Shown: positions 24,988 through 33,557, counted from the stretch's first letter. The stretch is 37,133 bases of DNA from CAYUPY01 sp964446595 (GCA_964446595.1 CAYUPY010000006.1:1-37133); one strand, 5' to 3'. Numbers and translations: made by a program. The notes: generated by a model not told the origin, from the sequence alone.

Positions 24988-26097
24988 CTAATTTTGCTGA
25001 AATTCCCCATCTTTAAGTATAACTTTACCATCTACTGACAGCGTGCTACCCCGGTGGCGGAGGTCCTTGACCATATCCCAGTGGATGTTGCCGCCGTTTT
25101 GACCTCCGCCACGCTCTTCCTCGTATGACTGGCCGAAGGCCAGGTGGATGGTGCCGCGGATTTTTTCATCAAATAGCGTGTCTTTCATGTATTTGGTAAT
25201 GCTGCCATTCATGCCTATACCTAATTCTCCCAGGCGACGGTTGTCGGGATTAGACTCAAATAGGCCTTCTAGGTAGTCAGCGCCGCTATCTGCGCCAAAA
25301 TCTACAACTCTGCCTTCCTTGAAGTGAAAATAAGCGCCAGTCACTTCCGTGCCGCCGTAGTTTTGAGGATATTCAAATTTGATGTAGCCTTCAGTTTTGT
25401 CCTCTTGGGGACCGGTAAAACATTCACCGTCAGGAATATTGTGCGTGCCTGAGGTTGCGCCGGCGAACAAGCGGCCTTTAATTCCCAACTTCAGATCTAC
25501 ATTTTCCCCTTTGATATGCACTTCTTCGCCGGCATCCAAGATGTCCGCTAACTTTTTGATTTCTGCCCCCTGGGCGTCATAGTCTACAATGCAGGCCTTG
25601 TAGTAGAAGTCAGTAAACTCTTCCAGTGACATTTTGGCATTCTGAGCAGTACCGATTGTTGGAAAATATGTCAGCAACCAGGTTTTGTTGACTGTTTTGC
25701 GGAAAATGGGATCAAAAGTATCTCGCCAAATACCTAGTTTGGCTTTGTCTGAGTTGCTGGTAAAGTCACGATTGCTAATGGTAGTGAGGCGAATGAATTT
25801 GTCGCCCCAGTCCACTAATTTTTCCATCATGGCCGGGGCGGTTTTCAACTGTTTTTCGCTGGCGGCTGCCAAAAACGTATTATAGAAGCCGCCAGCGTCC
25901 GCCCTCCCGATCATGTAGTTCAGTCCCATCACGTCCAAGTGCACATTAGCCTCCTTCTCCAAGCTCAAACGGTAACACTCTCGTGCCAAATCCTGCGCAA
26001 TAAAATCTGACATGCTAATCACCACATTGTCGCCTTCAGAGGCCTTAATTGAATGATTTACGATTATTTCGGCTAGTTGGGTTGCGCGAGGGTCCAT
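24988..26097 (-). CDS. M29-family aminopeptidase
   Basis: Cytoplasmic metallo-aminopeptidase of the AmpS/aminopeptidase T type, which removes N-terminal residues from peptides. The 369-aa length is normal. The metal and catalytic residues are in place: E225 (GECFTGP), E291 (GELGIG), H318 and Y325 (IHLAFGQSY), H339 and D341 (HWD). The gene is clearly more GC-rich than its neighbours and carries two long inverted repeats (25054/25101 and 25857/25887). A TATAAT at 26117-26122 predicts a leader of about 13 nt with no ribosome-binding site. It is divergent from the 26174 gene. Confidence 0.93.
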   Translation of the reverse strand: MDPRATQLAEIIVNHSIKASEGDNVVISMSDFIAQDLARECYRLSLEKEANVHLDVMGLNYMIGRADAGGFYNTFLAAASEKQLKTAPAMMEKLVDWGDKFIRLTTISNRDFTSNSDKAKLGIWRDTFDPIFRKTVNKTWLLTYFPTIGTAQNAKMSLEEFTDFYYKACIVDYDAQGAEIKKLADILDAGEEVHIKGENVDLKLGIKGRLFAGATSGTHNIPDGECFTGPQEDKTEGYIKFEYPQNYGGTEVTGAYFHFKEGRVVDFGADSGADYLEGLFESNPDNRRLGELGIGMNGSITKYMKDTLFDEKIRGTIHLAFGQSYEEERGGGQNGGNIHWDMVKDLRHRGSTLSVDGKVILKDGEFQQN

Positions 26098-26116
26098 ATT
26101 TTTTTTAGTTTAAAAG

Positions 26117-26122
26117 ATTATA
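26117..26122 (-). promoter_or_regulatory. -10 element of the M29 gene
   Basis: TATAAT on the minus strand, preceded by TGTGATAA. The -35 is poor. The predicted start is near 26110, 13 nt before the ATG. Confidence 0.4.
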
Positions 26123-26159
26123 TTATCACAGTTTTGTTTTAGGTTTTGATATGTAATTG

Positions 26160-26168
26160 TGATATAAT
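26160..26168 (+). promoter_or_regulatory. Extended -10, leaderless promoter of the 26174 gene
   Basis: TGATATAAT matches TGnTATAAT exactly and ends 5 nt before the ATG. The transcript should start at or within one base of the start codon. Confidence 0.6.
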
Positions 26169-26173
26169 GAATC

Positions 26174-27193
26174 ATGTATTCTATTCCACCACTAGTCACA
26201 GGTACACGTAGGCTTTGTAGAGGACGTGATAAATTCTTTACACGGCTTGAAGATCTACATATCGAAAGTGGTCATCCAGCAGCCGGATGGGGGATTTATG
26301 GTGATCAAAACCGCTACAAACTATATGAGGAATTTTCTGGAAGGGAGTTAGGAAATCTAACCGGTTGCAAGACGTTACCAGAGCTAGTCGAAAAATGGGA
26401 TCGTCCTAGGGTACTTGATTTAATGGGTCCAGCTAGCTCTTTCTTAATTCCTTTAAGCAAGCATAAAAATATTATTGGTCATAGTGTTACACTTTCACCT
26501 TCGCCGATTGCTAGGAGCAGAGGATTACCTGAGAATATACTAGAGTTTAATGGTTCCTTGGCGCTTGGCTCTACTTGGTCAAAACTAGGGGAATATGAAG
26601 TGATAACTCTTAGACCACTTGCTGGAATTGAAGATACAGCAGAAGGAGTTTATCTGCTTGTAAAAACCTTTATTCGAGCATTGAACCACTTAGCAATTGG
26701 GGGTAATTTACTTATCGACTTGAGATACTGCAGATTTGTCTTGCCCATACTGCATGATTATTTAGACAACCACTACTCTGAAGACTTTAGGATTTCAGAT
26801 ATTCGTCACCAAACAGACAAACTTGCTAGCCGTTCTAGTTTGCAGCTATTCATCGAAAGAACTAACTCTAAGAAGGTTTTGCTGAAGCACTCTCTGCTCC
26901 AAAATATTGCCGTCAAGGCCTCCCAAAACTTGTATATGCTTGGGTGGTATTATCAATATTCTCAGTCCAGTCCAACACTTAACTCTTTAAGCGTTCAGAT
27001 TACTGATCCAGGCTGGGAATTCTTGCATTCTGAAGCATATGATTTTGATGGAGACTACTTCGTGAATACTAGAAGATCAAAAGATGAAGATGATGAAATG
27101 TTCCCACCAGCAGAATTTGATGATGTAACAGGAGATACTGACTTACTGCTGTTCAGACCCTTTCTGCCGATGATAAATCCTTCAGAAGCCTAA
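26174..27193 (+). CDS. Hypothetical protein with methyltransferase-like core
   Basis: No firm family. Residues ~74-90 (PRVLDLMGPASSFLIPL) resemble motif I of class I SAM-dependent methyltransferases. GHSVTLSPS (about 97-105) fits the next strand, and GGNLLIDLRYC (about 176-186) fits the strand-4/5 region of a Rossmann fold. The glycine-rich loop is not canonical. The 339-aa protein ends with an acidic tail. The ATG is fixed by a perfect extended -10 only 5 nt upstream. Its last 41 nt overlap the convergent M20 dipeptidase gene. Confidence 0.5.
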   Translation: MYSIPPLVTGTRRLCRGRDKFFTRLEDLHIESGHPAAGWGIYGDQNRYKLYEEFSGRELGNLTGCKTLPELVEKWDRPRVLDLMGPASSFLIPLSKHKNIIGHSVTLSPSPIARSRGLPENILEFNGSLALGSTWSKLGEYEVITLRPLAGIEDTAEGVYLLVKTFIRALNHLAIGGNLLIDLRYCRFVLPILHDYLDNHYSEDFRISDIRHQTDKLASRSSLQLFIERTNSKKVLLKHSLLQNIAVKASQNLYMLGWYYQYSQSSPTLNSLSVQITDPGWEFLHSEAYDFDGDYFVNTRRSKDEDDEMFPPAEFDDVTGDTDLLLFRPFLPMINPSEA

Positions 27194-28556
27194 CATTACA
27201 CTCAATCCCGCCATAAAACTGATCTAAGTCGAACTTTTCGTTGGGGCTGTGCAGACTGTCATCGGGGAGTCCGTAGCCCATAAGGACAGGAACTACACCT
27301 AGTTGGTTTTGGATTTCGGCAATTGCGGGAATGGAACCGCCTTCTTTAAAGAATACTGGGGCTTTACCAAAAGTTTCTTCCATCGCTTGTGCGGCAAGCT
27401 TTATGTAGCGATTGTCGGCATCCACACCTACCCAGTTTCCAGCATGGATAATATCCACTTTCACTTCCACGCCAGTTGGAGCGATTTTGCGCACATAATT
27501 TGCAAACAAATCAGCAATTTCTGCAGGCTTCTGATTTGGCACTAAACGCATACTCACTTTAGCGTGTGCAGTTGCTGGAATGATTGTCTTTGCCCCTTCA
27601 CCTTGAAAACCTCCCCAAATACCATTCACATCCAAAGTTGGTCTAATAGTTTTGTGTTCGCCGCGAGAGTATCCTGTTTCACCAAAGACCCCACGCAGAT
27701 TTTTACCATTTCTAATAAATTCTGCTTCCGATTCTACATTCTGATTTATATCTTGCTTTTCTGCTTCGCTGACTTCCAAAACAGAATCGTAAAAACCTGG
27801 AATCAGGACTTTGCCAGTCTCTTCATCGCGGAGTTTGGAAATGATGTAAGCGATGGCGTTTGCGGGGTTGCGGACGGCGCCTCCAAATTCCCCTGAGTGA
27901 AGTTCGCCGTCCGCTAACTTCACATCAATTTGAGCGTACACAATGCCTCGTAGGCCTGTAAGAATAGTTGGTTTGTCTTTGGCAAGCCAAGGAGTATCAG
28001 AGACCAGGCAGACATCCGCTTTAAATTTGTCTGTTTTTGCGAACTGAGCAATCACCGCCTCAATATTTTCTCCACCAGCTTCTTCTTCTCCCTCAAACAA
28101 GATTTTCACATTAATTGGCCACCCGTCACTACCCCATTCTGTACTCAGCTCTTCTAGAGCGGCAAGCTGTGTCATTAGCTGCCCTTTATTGTCATTCGCA
28201 CCTCTGGCGTAGATTTTCCCCTCACGAATATCAGGCTCAAATGGCTCTGAGTCCCAGTCCTCGACTGGGTCAACTGGTTGCACGTCATAATGAGCATACA
28301 ACAAAACCGTAGGCTTCTGCGGGTCGCTGATGCGCTGGGCAAACAACACAGGATGATGACCTTCCATGTCCAGCGCATCAGCATAAAGCAATTCTACTTC
28401 ATTAGAATCAAAACCAACCCTCTCCAAGTACTCCTTTATCCACAAGGCGGCATCAAGTACGTCTTGTTTGTGCTTAGCCAAGGTGGAAATGCTGGGAATC
28501 CTTAACAGCTCGAATAACTTACTAAGGTAATAATCACGTTTTTGTTGATCTAGCAT
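27153..28556 (-). CDS. M20-family dipeptidase
   Basis: Metallopeptidase of the CNDP/PepV-like type, splitting short peptides in the cytoplasm. The 467-aa protein has H89-x-D91 (YAHYDVQPVDP), D122 (GANDNKGQ), E157-E159 (FEGEEEAGG), LADGELHSGEFGG and the late zinc histidine in DDSLHSPNEKF. There is no signal peptide. The start is supported by an extended -10 (TGTTATACT) 5 nt upstream. The 3' end overlaps the convergent methyltransferase-like gene by 41 nt. A 10-bp GC-rich inverted repeat (27870/27905) lies within it. Confidence 0.93.
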   Translation of the reverse strand: MLDQQKRDYYLSKLFELLRIPSISTLAKHKQDVLDAALWIKEYLERVGFDSNEVELLYADALDMEGHHPVLFAQRISDPQKPTVLLYAHYDVQPVDPVEDWDSEPFEPDIREGKIYARGANDNKGQLMTQLAALEELSTEWGSDGWPINVKILFEGEEEAGGENIEAVIAQFAKTDKFKADVCLVSDTPWLAKDKPTILTGLRGIVYAQIDVKLADGELHSGEFGGAVRNPANAIAYIISKLRDEETGKVLIPGFYDSVLEVSEAEKQDINQNVESEAEFIRNGKNLRGVFGETGYSRGEHKTIRPTLDVNGIWGGFQGEGAKTIIPATAHAKVSMRLVPNQKPAEIADLFANYVRKIAPTGVEVKVDIIHAGNWVGVDADNRYIKLAAQAMEETFGKAPVFFKEGGSIPAIAEIQNQLGVVPVLMGYGLPDDSLHSPNEKFDLDQFYGGIECNVRLLKDLSSAERV

Positions 28557-28561
28557 ATCTT

Positions 28562-28570
28562 AGTATAACA
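28562..28570 (-). promoter_or_regulatory. Extended -10, leaderless promoter of the M20 dipeptidase
   Basis: TGTTATACT on the minus strand ends 5 nt before the ATG at 28556. Confidence 0.5.
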
Positions 28571-28592
28571 AGGGTTTTCTCTGCCATCCAGA

Positions 28593-29225
28593 CTAGTTCT
28601 CTTGGGCAAAACTTTCATCAAGAGTGATCGCCAGAAATTCAAGGTGAGACAGGATATTATGATTCGGGTCAGAATCCTCTTTACCACATAGGTAATTTAA
28701 TACCGTTTCTGCCGGCAAAATATCTTGTAGTGCCTTCTCAAGTCTTTGCGGTTCATTATTTGGATAATTAAAGACCGCATATATAATTTTGCTTAGTTGT
28801 CTTCCTGTGAGACCATTCATACTATTACTGGTTAGTTGATTATCTAGAAACAGGATTGGCAGTTTTTTGTCAGGAAATTCCCTAACATACTCAGCTAGAA
28901 TCCCAAATAACTCCGAGGGTTCAGTCACAAAGGTTGTACCTTGATGCTCCCTCCTAAATGTAGTCGTTAAGTATGTGACATGATCATCATCTAGGTAGAT
29001 TAGCGGTATTTCACTGCTCAAATACCCTGAAGCAAGTAGATACTTAATTAGAATTCCTATTTCCCTTAGCCCTTTTGGGAATTGAAGACAGTAGCCATTG
29101 GCTTCATCAATTCTAATATCTGAAAGATCTGAAGCGTTGGAGACTAAAATTGTTATAGGGGCAGAATTGGGTGCCGATCTCTCGTTTAGGACTGTGAATG
29201 CCTTGTAAAGTAGTCCATCAATCAT
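28593..29225 (-). CDS. Hypothetical protein, faint receiver-domain resemblance
   Basis: Not recognised. The 210-aa soluble protein alternates hydrophobic strands and helices. LPILFLDNQLTSNSMNGLTG (about residues 122-141) recalls the phospho-acceptor loop of a response-regulator receiver, and an earlier IYLDDDHVTY could be part of an acidic pocket. The spacing is not standard, so this is only a hint. It follows pheA by 57 nt and may share its transcript. No clear promoter was chosen; a TATAAT lies only 1 nt from the ATG. Confidence 0.5.
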   Translation of the reverse strand: MIDGLLYKAFTVLNERSAPNSAPITILVSNASDLSDIRIDEANGYCLQFPKGLREIGILIKYLLASGYLSSEIPLIYLDDDHVTYLTTTFRREHQGTTFVTEPSELFGILAEYVREFPDKKLPILFLDNQLTSNSMNGLTGRQLSKIIYAVFNYPNNEPQRLEKALQDILPAETVLNYLCGKEDSDPNHNILSHLEFLAITLDESFAQEN

Positions 29226-29282
29226 GATTATAAATCAAAAAATTAATGGATTAATACTACAACCTAACTACTTACATTGGCT

Positions 29283-30131
29283 TTACTTTACGTGCTTAAA
29301 AGCAGGGTATGTACCAAAAATTAGTAACGTATCTGTAAAGTGATTAATTTTGACACGCAACATTTCTTCGGCAAATTTTTCTGTCTCAAAATCTATATAA
29401 AAACCATATTGCCAAACCTCCCCTTTAATTGGGCGGGAAACCAACATAGTCATATTAAGCTTCAGTTCTTGGAAAACCCTTAATACTTCATACAAAGCCC
29501 CTGGTTGATGCTCAGTCTGGATATAAATCGAGGTTTTTTCGTCTCCTGTATTTTGATAATTAATTTCACTCAGTTTGGCATTGTCGTGCCGAGCCACAAT
29601 TAAAAAGCGCGTGTAGTTTCCTTGATCATCCTCTATTCCTTCAGCCAATACTTTGGCATTATGCTCTTGTGCAGCAAAATCACCAGCTATACCTGCTATG
29701 TTTATTAAACTCTGTTGCATAACTTCACCTACGGCTAGGGCGGTATCTGCATGAGTCACTTGCCTCATTTCCGGGTGTTTATTAAAGAAACCTTGGGTTT
29801 GTTTAAAGGCCATTGGATGTGACCTTACCTCTTCAATATTTGATAAGGTCGCATCCTGCGTTCCCAACAAATTTAACTTAATACGTAGATAGTATTCCCC
29901 CACCACTCGTAAACCAGAATTTTTTAACATATCAAAGTTCTCCAAAATAGCACCAGCAATTGAATTTTCTATTGCTACGATACCGACATCAGCTCGCCCA
30001 TCACGCACGTCATCAAATACCTTTTTAAAATCATCTTGCTCTATTAAATCACCTTCATGCTCAAGCAATTTTAGCTCTTGTGCTACCCGGTGGTGAAATG
30101 ATCCTTTAAATCCCTGTATTGATGTTTTCAT
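29283..30131 (-). CDS. pheA: Prephenate dehydratase
   Basis: Converts prephenate to phenylpyruvate in phenylalanine synthesis. From the ATG at 30131 the protein is 282 aa and starts MKTSIQGFKGSFHHRVAQE, the family start (GxxGSFxHxA). IENSIAG (55-61) and the catalytic TRF (T174-R175-F176) are present. A C-terminal ACT domain (about 199-282) with GALYEVL and SRPIKG suggests feedback control by phenylalanine. A start 12 codons upstream is rejected because TGCTATTCT (extended -10) sits just before 30131. No other aromatic pathway gene is in the window. Confidence 0.94.
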   Translation of the reverse strand: MKTSIQGFKGSFHHRVAQELKLLEHEGDLIEQDDFKKVFDDVRDGRADVGIVAIENSIAGAILENFDMLKNSGLRVVGEYYLRIKLNLLGTQDATLSNIEEVRSHPMAFKQTQGFFNKHPEMRQVTHADTALAVGEVMQQSLINIAGIAGDFAAQEHNAKVLAEGIEDDQGNYTRFLIVARHDNAKLSEINYQNTGDEKTSIYIQTEHQPGALYEVLRVFQELKLNMTMLVSRPIKGEVWQYGFYIDFETEKFAEEMLRVKINHFTDTLLIFGTYPAFKHVK

Positions 30132-30138
30132 GTTAATA

Positions 30139-30147
30139 AGAATAGCA
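30139..30147 (-). promoter_or_regulatory. Extended -10, leaderless promoter of pheA
   Basis: TGCTATTCT on the minus strand ends 7 nt before the ATG at 30131. The hexamer matches the consensus at 4 of 6. Confidence 0.4.
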
Positions 30148-30152
30148 ATAAC

Positions 30153-30161
30153 TGGTAAAAT
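30153..30161 (+). promoter_or_regulatory. Extended -10, leaderless promoter of the glycosyltransferase
   Basis: TGGTAAAAT ends 6 nt before the ATG, placing +1 on the A of the start codon. It lies back to back with the pheA promoter in a 36-nt space. Confidence 0.55.
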
Positions 30162-30167
30162 CTGCAC

Positions 30168-31103
30168 ATGAAAATTTCTTTACTAATTACTGCGTGGAAG
30201 GAAGAAAAGACAATTGGAAAATGCCTAGAGTCCTTTGTAGGCAACTACAACGGCGATTACGAAATTTTGCTGGCGATCCCTGATGAGCCGACAAAAGAAG
30301 CGGCCAGGCAGCAGGCAGCAAAGTCTGGGTTCGCGGATAAGATCTGGTTTTCGGATTTTTTAAAGGGTGAAAAGCCAAAAGGCAAACCCGCAGAACTAAA
30401 TTACTTAATGAAAAAAGCTAAAGGGGATATCTGGTTTTTTGGAGATGGCGATGTTTATTACGGTGAATCTGTGATTCAACATATTTTGTATAAGTTTGCT
30501 CTAGACGATAATATTCAGGCAGTAAGTGGACGCCCAGTCTCGGCTGATAGTAAAGAAAATATGATGGGATATTGGGGACACCTGCTAGCAGACGCTGCCC
30601 ACCATAAAAGACTTATTGATCTGGAAGGTATCGCAGATAAAAGAGTTAAACAAAGACCTTTTTTCCCGGTGAGCGGTTATCTTTTTGCCATGAAACCTCA
30701 AACATTTGAAATACCTGCAGACACACTCGTAGAGGATGCTTTCATTTCCTACACTATTCATGACCAAGGTGGAATAATTGCCTACCAGCCAAAAGCAAAA
30801 GTTTTTGTGCGTTATGCTACCACTCTAGCAGATTACATGAAGCAAAAGAAACGTTCAGTAGGTGGGTATGTGCAGCTATGGCAATACGGATTCGTAACTA
30901 AAGAAAATAATACACGCTCACTTGGCCGCGAACTGGAATATATCTGGTTCCCTATTTCTTATGCAAAAAATCTAAGGCAGCTATGGTGGTCACTGTTAAT
31001 GTACCCAGTTCGCTTTTGGTTGTGGGTAAGAATTTTCTGGGAGCGGAAAATATTAAAAAAAGATTTTACAAAAACATGGGTAAGAATAGAGAGTACCAAG
31101 TAA
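30168..31103 (+). CDS. Family 2 glycosyltransferase
   Basis: Transfers a sugar from a nucleotide donor, probably in cell-surface glycan synthesis. The 311-aa protein begins with the GT-A strand MKISLLITAWKEEKTIGKCL. It has the DxD metal motif as FFGDGDVYY (D93, D95) and a later VEDAFISYTIHDQGG acceptor-side motif. The C-terminus has aromatic, amphipathic stretches (YPVRFWLWVRIFWERK) that may lie on the membrane. It is divergent from pheA and convergent with the 551-aa gene (8 nt apart). Confidence 0.9.
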   Translation: MKISLLITAWKEEKTIGKCLESFVGNYNGDYEILLAIPDEPTKEAARQQAAKSGFADKIWFSDFLKGEKPKGKPAELNYLMKKAKGDIWFFGDGDVYYGESVIQHILYKFALDDNIQAVSGRPVSADSKENMMGYWGHLLADAAHHKRLIDLEGIADKRVKQRPFFPVSGYLFAMKPQTFEIPADTLVEDAFISYTIHDQGGIIAYQPKAKVFVRYATTLADYMKQKKRSVGGYVQLWQYGFVTKENNTRSLGRELEYIWFPISYAKNLRQLWWSLLMYPVRFWLWVRIFWERKILKKDFTKTWVRIESTK

Positions 31104-31111
31104 ATTGAAGA

Positions 31112-32767
31112 CTATGTTGACGTAACGGGTAAGCTTACAGGTTTATAGACTTGGTTTGAATTAAAAAGCTTTATAAAATCAGGTAATGTTACCCTTGTAT
31201 CCTCGTTTACCGTAGCCCTACCTACTTCTAAATTCAATGCCCTGAGAATTTCACTGAGGTTTATTTCTACCTCTATAAATAGCTTTTTCAATCCAGCTAG
31301 ACTCTGTATCAATAAACCTATATCTTGACCTTGTAGTTCATACACCCTGGAAATTAGCGTGGTTAACAATTCACTCTCATCGCAATCGCTGCTCAGCTGC
31401 AAGTAATCCGCTAATATAGGTTTCAACTTAGTAGCGTAAAATGCACCAAACCACGACTCTGGCCCACGTTGCAGTTGATCTATATAATTACTTCTTGTCA
31501 CATTCAAAACGAAAGAAACCAAAGCCAAAGCGCTACCATTATTTAACTCTTCTTGTAAAAGCCTTGTAAAGATATTCAACCTAGTCTGAGCACCCCAAAT
31601 TTTAAAATCTCTACTGTCCAGAAGATGCGCATAGTCTATAGATAGACTTTCCACAATCTCGGTTGCACTCAGCAATTGAACTCCCAAATACTGACTTGTT
31701 GCTGGGCCCGTTTCTGTCCAAGTGTCGTTAGTGCACACCGAAATTATGTCTCTCAAGCCAGCCAGCATTGCTCTTTTAGATTCATCTCCCCCATTAATTT
31801 GCTCTAAGACCTTAGCAATATCTCCTTTCTCAAAGAAACTGATCAAATAAACTAGTTCTTCGTCATAATCCACGTCCAGTTCTTCAAGCTCCTGTAAATA
31901 GGTTTCTCCTTCATCTAGCTCCTGAATAGACATTTTGGCCCGCTCTTTTAAAAGTTGCTGAATAAGCCTAAAACGATACATTGCAGTTTCTAATTCAATC
32001 TCAGAAATTGGTTGATTAATAAGCATTAACCTTAAAGACTCTTCCAGATTTAATATCACAGTGTCAATAAGTTGAAAATATTTCAGCGATAGAACCACAT
32101 CGTCACTGATTTCTGCATCCTCCTCTATCACCCCTGTAGCTCTTAAAATCCAATTTATGGAGGAAATATTGTTGTGGGTGTTTGGTGGTAGATAATACTT
32201 TAGGTAGACACTGACATGTTCCCAGTAGTAATCCATAATCCTGTCTTGTTCAAACTGCTGATCGGCGGCTAGACTGCTAATGAGTTCGATGAAAGAAGCA
32301 TAGAATGCCACATAGATCTTAGGATACGGCTCTGTTTGTTTTCTTATTCTCGCAGCAGCAGGAAGCGATTCGAGCTGAGGGACAGAATAACTCGCAAGTG
32401 CTTCATGTACTACAGTATTATCAAAATGACTCAAAATCACCTTCCTAATCTCACGCCGGATTGCATTAGCTGCAGGGGTTCTTAAGTTCTCAATCTCCGC
32501 ATAAACCTCCACCAAAGTAGCGTATAAGGTAATCTTGCCTAACTTACCTACATCTACTTGCGCTAAAATATCTGCGATCAATAGAGAGGCTGATATCTCC
32601 AATCGAGCACGGGTCAATTTATATGATTGTATTGCATGCGACCTTCCCTTCTTCTTCACCCACGACATACTTACTATATCATTGACGTTGAGGTATGAAA
32701 AAATGCTCTCTAGCACCCTACTTCTCAATTTCTCAGTCTGGGAAAGGACATATGATGTTTTCTCCAC
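31112..32767 (-). CDS. Hypothetical helical protein, 551 aa
   Basis: No family recognised. It is soluble and almost entirely helical by composition, rich in Leu, Glu and Ile, with an acidic middle (around residues 285-305) and no membrane segment or signal peptide. A GTG at 32767 is chosen as start because a perfect extended -10 (TGTTATAAT) ends exactly 6 nt upstream. It lies alone between convergent and divergent neighbours, with no operon partner. Confidence 0.6.
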   Translation of the reverse strand: MEKTSYVLSQTEKLRSRVLESIFSYLNVNDIVSMSWVKKKGRSHAIQSYKLTRARLEISASLLIADILAQVDVGKLGKITLYATLVEVYAEIENLRTPAANAIRREIRKVILSHFDNTVVHEALASYSVPQLESLPAAARIRKQTEPYPKIYVAFYASFIELISSLAADQQFEQDRIMDYYWEHVSVYLKYYLPPNTHNNISSINWILRATGVIEEDAEISDDVVLSLKYFQLIDTVILNLEESLRLMLINQPISEIELETAMYRFRLIQQLLKERAKMSIQELDEGETYLQELEELDVDYDEELVYLISFFEKGDIAKVLEQINGGDESKRAMLAGLRDIISVCTNDTWTETGPATSQYLGVQLLSATEIVESLSIDYAHLLDSRDFKIWGAQTRLNIFTRLLQEELNNGSALALVSFVLNVTRSNYIDQLQRGPESWFGAFYATKLKPILADYLQLSSDCDESELLTTLISRVYELQGQDIGLLIQSLAGLKKLFIEVEINLSEILRALNLEVGRATVNEDTRVTLPDFIKLFNSNQVYKPVSLPVTST

Positions 32768-32773
32768 TGCCGG

Positions 32774-32782
32774 ATTATAACA
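32774..32782 (-). promoter_or_regulatory. Extended -10, leaderless promoter of the 551-aa gene
   Basis: TGTTATAAT on the minus strand matches TGnTATAAT exactly. The predicted +1 is the G of the GTG at 32767. Confidence 0.6.
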
Positions 32783-32902
32783 AATAGTGTTTATATAACC
32801 TAGGGGGAAATGATAGAAAATTGTAAGCTAATCTATTCTAAAATAGCTATAAATTGTGTAGAGTTATGTACACTTTTTAGGCAAAAAATTAGAAATTTTC
32901 AA

Positions 32903-32931
32903 TTGCCTGATTTTAATATATAAGCTATTAT
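32903..32931 (+). promoter_or_regulatory. Promoter of the GreA-like gene
   Basis: TTGCCT (32903-32908) and TATTAT (32926-32931) are 17 nt apart. The predicted leader is about 100 nt. The rest of the 272-bp intergenic space (32768-33039) is AT-rich, with a leader hairpin at its end. Confidence 0.5.
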
Positions 32932-32998
32932 ATAACTAACTGCAACACAACTTGCAATGAAGTTTTTTGAGCCTTCCATTGAAGTTAGACTTAAAGAA

Positions 32999-33032
32999 CA
33001 CATTGTAAGTGCTTTAAACACCTACAATGTTG
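32999..33032 (+). promoter_or_regulatory. Leader hairpin before the GreA-like gene
   Basis: ACATTGTAAGTG (33000-33011) can pair with CACCTACAATGT (33019-33030), 11 of 12 pairs, around the 7-nt loop CTTTAAA. It ends about 9 nt before the ATG at 33040 and could affect translation start. A 47-codon frame (32957-33100) also runs through it and overlaps the gene start. Confidence 0.45.
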
Positions 33033-33039
33033 CTCGTCT

Positions 33040-33483
33040 ATGGGCAATAATTTATCTCTTACTACTACGCCAATGCAACAGCAACATCAAGGCCTTATAA
33101 AGCTAAATGAGCTAAGAGCGGCTAAAGCGAGGGTAGAATATACTTTGCAACATGAGTCCACCATTGGATGGGGTGAAGACATCATGATGTGGAGACAATC
33201 CTTGCTAGACGAGCTCGCTAAGATCGAGAAGGAAATTGCCAGAGTTAAGTCAGCAATCTCTAAGATGCCGCAGCATGCAAAGTACATCGTAGAAGTACAA
33301 GGCCAACGCAAGCATTTTGAAGTAGTAGCTGATGAAAGTCTTGTTGCTCCACGCCAAGGATTTATTTCCAAAAGTAGTCCTTTGGCTCAAGCATTAGAGA
33401 AAAGCCGTGATGGACAGGTAATTGAAATGTCTACTCCTCGTGGCGTTAGTACCTATAAGGTTATCAGCAAGGTAACCCCTTAA
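33040..33483 (+). CDS. GreA/GreB-family transcription factor-like protein
   Basis: Gre factors enter the RNA polymerase secondary channel and stimulate cleavage of backtracked RNA. The 147-aa product has a predicted coiled coil (about residues 18-74) and a C-terminal FKBP-like domain with GFISKSSPLAQALEKSRDGQ, matching the GreA pattern ISxxSPLGxALxGxxxGD. The usual tip GDLSENAEY is changed to GWGEDIMMW (44-52), which keeps two acids, E46 and D47. It could therefore be a working cleavage factor or a divergent secondary-channel regulator. An alternative start is M12 (33073). No clear ribosome-binding site is seen. Confidence 0.75.
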   Translation: MGNNLSLTTTPMQQQHQGLIKLNELRAAKARVEYTLQHESTIGWGEDIMMWRQSLLDELAKIEKEIARVKSAISKMPQHAKYIVEVQGQRKHFEVVADESLVAPRQGFISKSSPLAQALEKSRDGQVIEMSTPRGVSTYKVISKVTP

Positions 33484-33499
33484 ATAAGCATTTAAATGC

Positions 33500-33525
33500 A
33501 AAAAACCACCAATTGGTGGTTTTTT
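33500..33525. terminator. Bidirectional rho-independent terminator
   Basis: A perfect 26-nt palindrome, AAAAAACCACC-AATT-GGTGGTTTTTT, has T runs on both strands. It ends the GreA-like gene (17 nt after its stop) and can also end the metal-permease operon from the other side. Confidence 0.9.
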
Positions 33526-33557
33526 GCCGTTGACATAAACTTTACAAGATTTGTTCA

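Noticed and set aside
24825..25031. 68-codon frame on the minus strand overlapping the M29 3' end, with a hydrophobic C-terminus
   Set aside because: Most of it is out-of-frame M29 sequence; the shorter 36-codon version has no ribosome-binding site or fitting -10, and the composition is Asn/Ser-rich as in random AT-rich DNA.
28593..29225. Calling the 210-aa protein a response regulator
   Set aside because: Only one loop resembles a receiver; the acidic pocket, Thr/Ser and Lys positions cannot be lined up and no kinase is linked.
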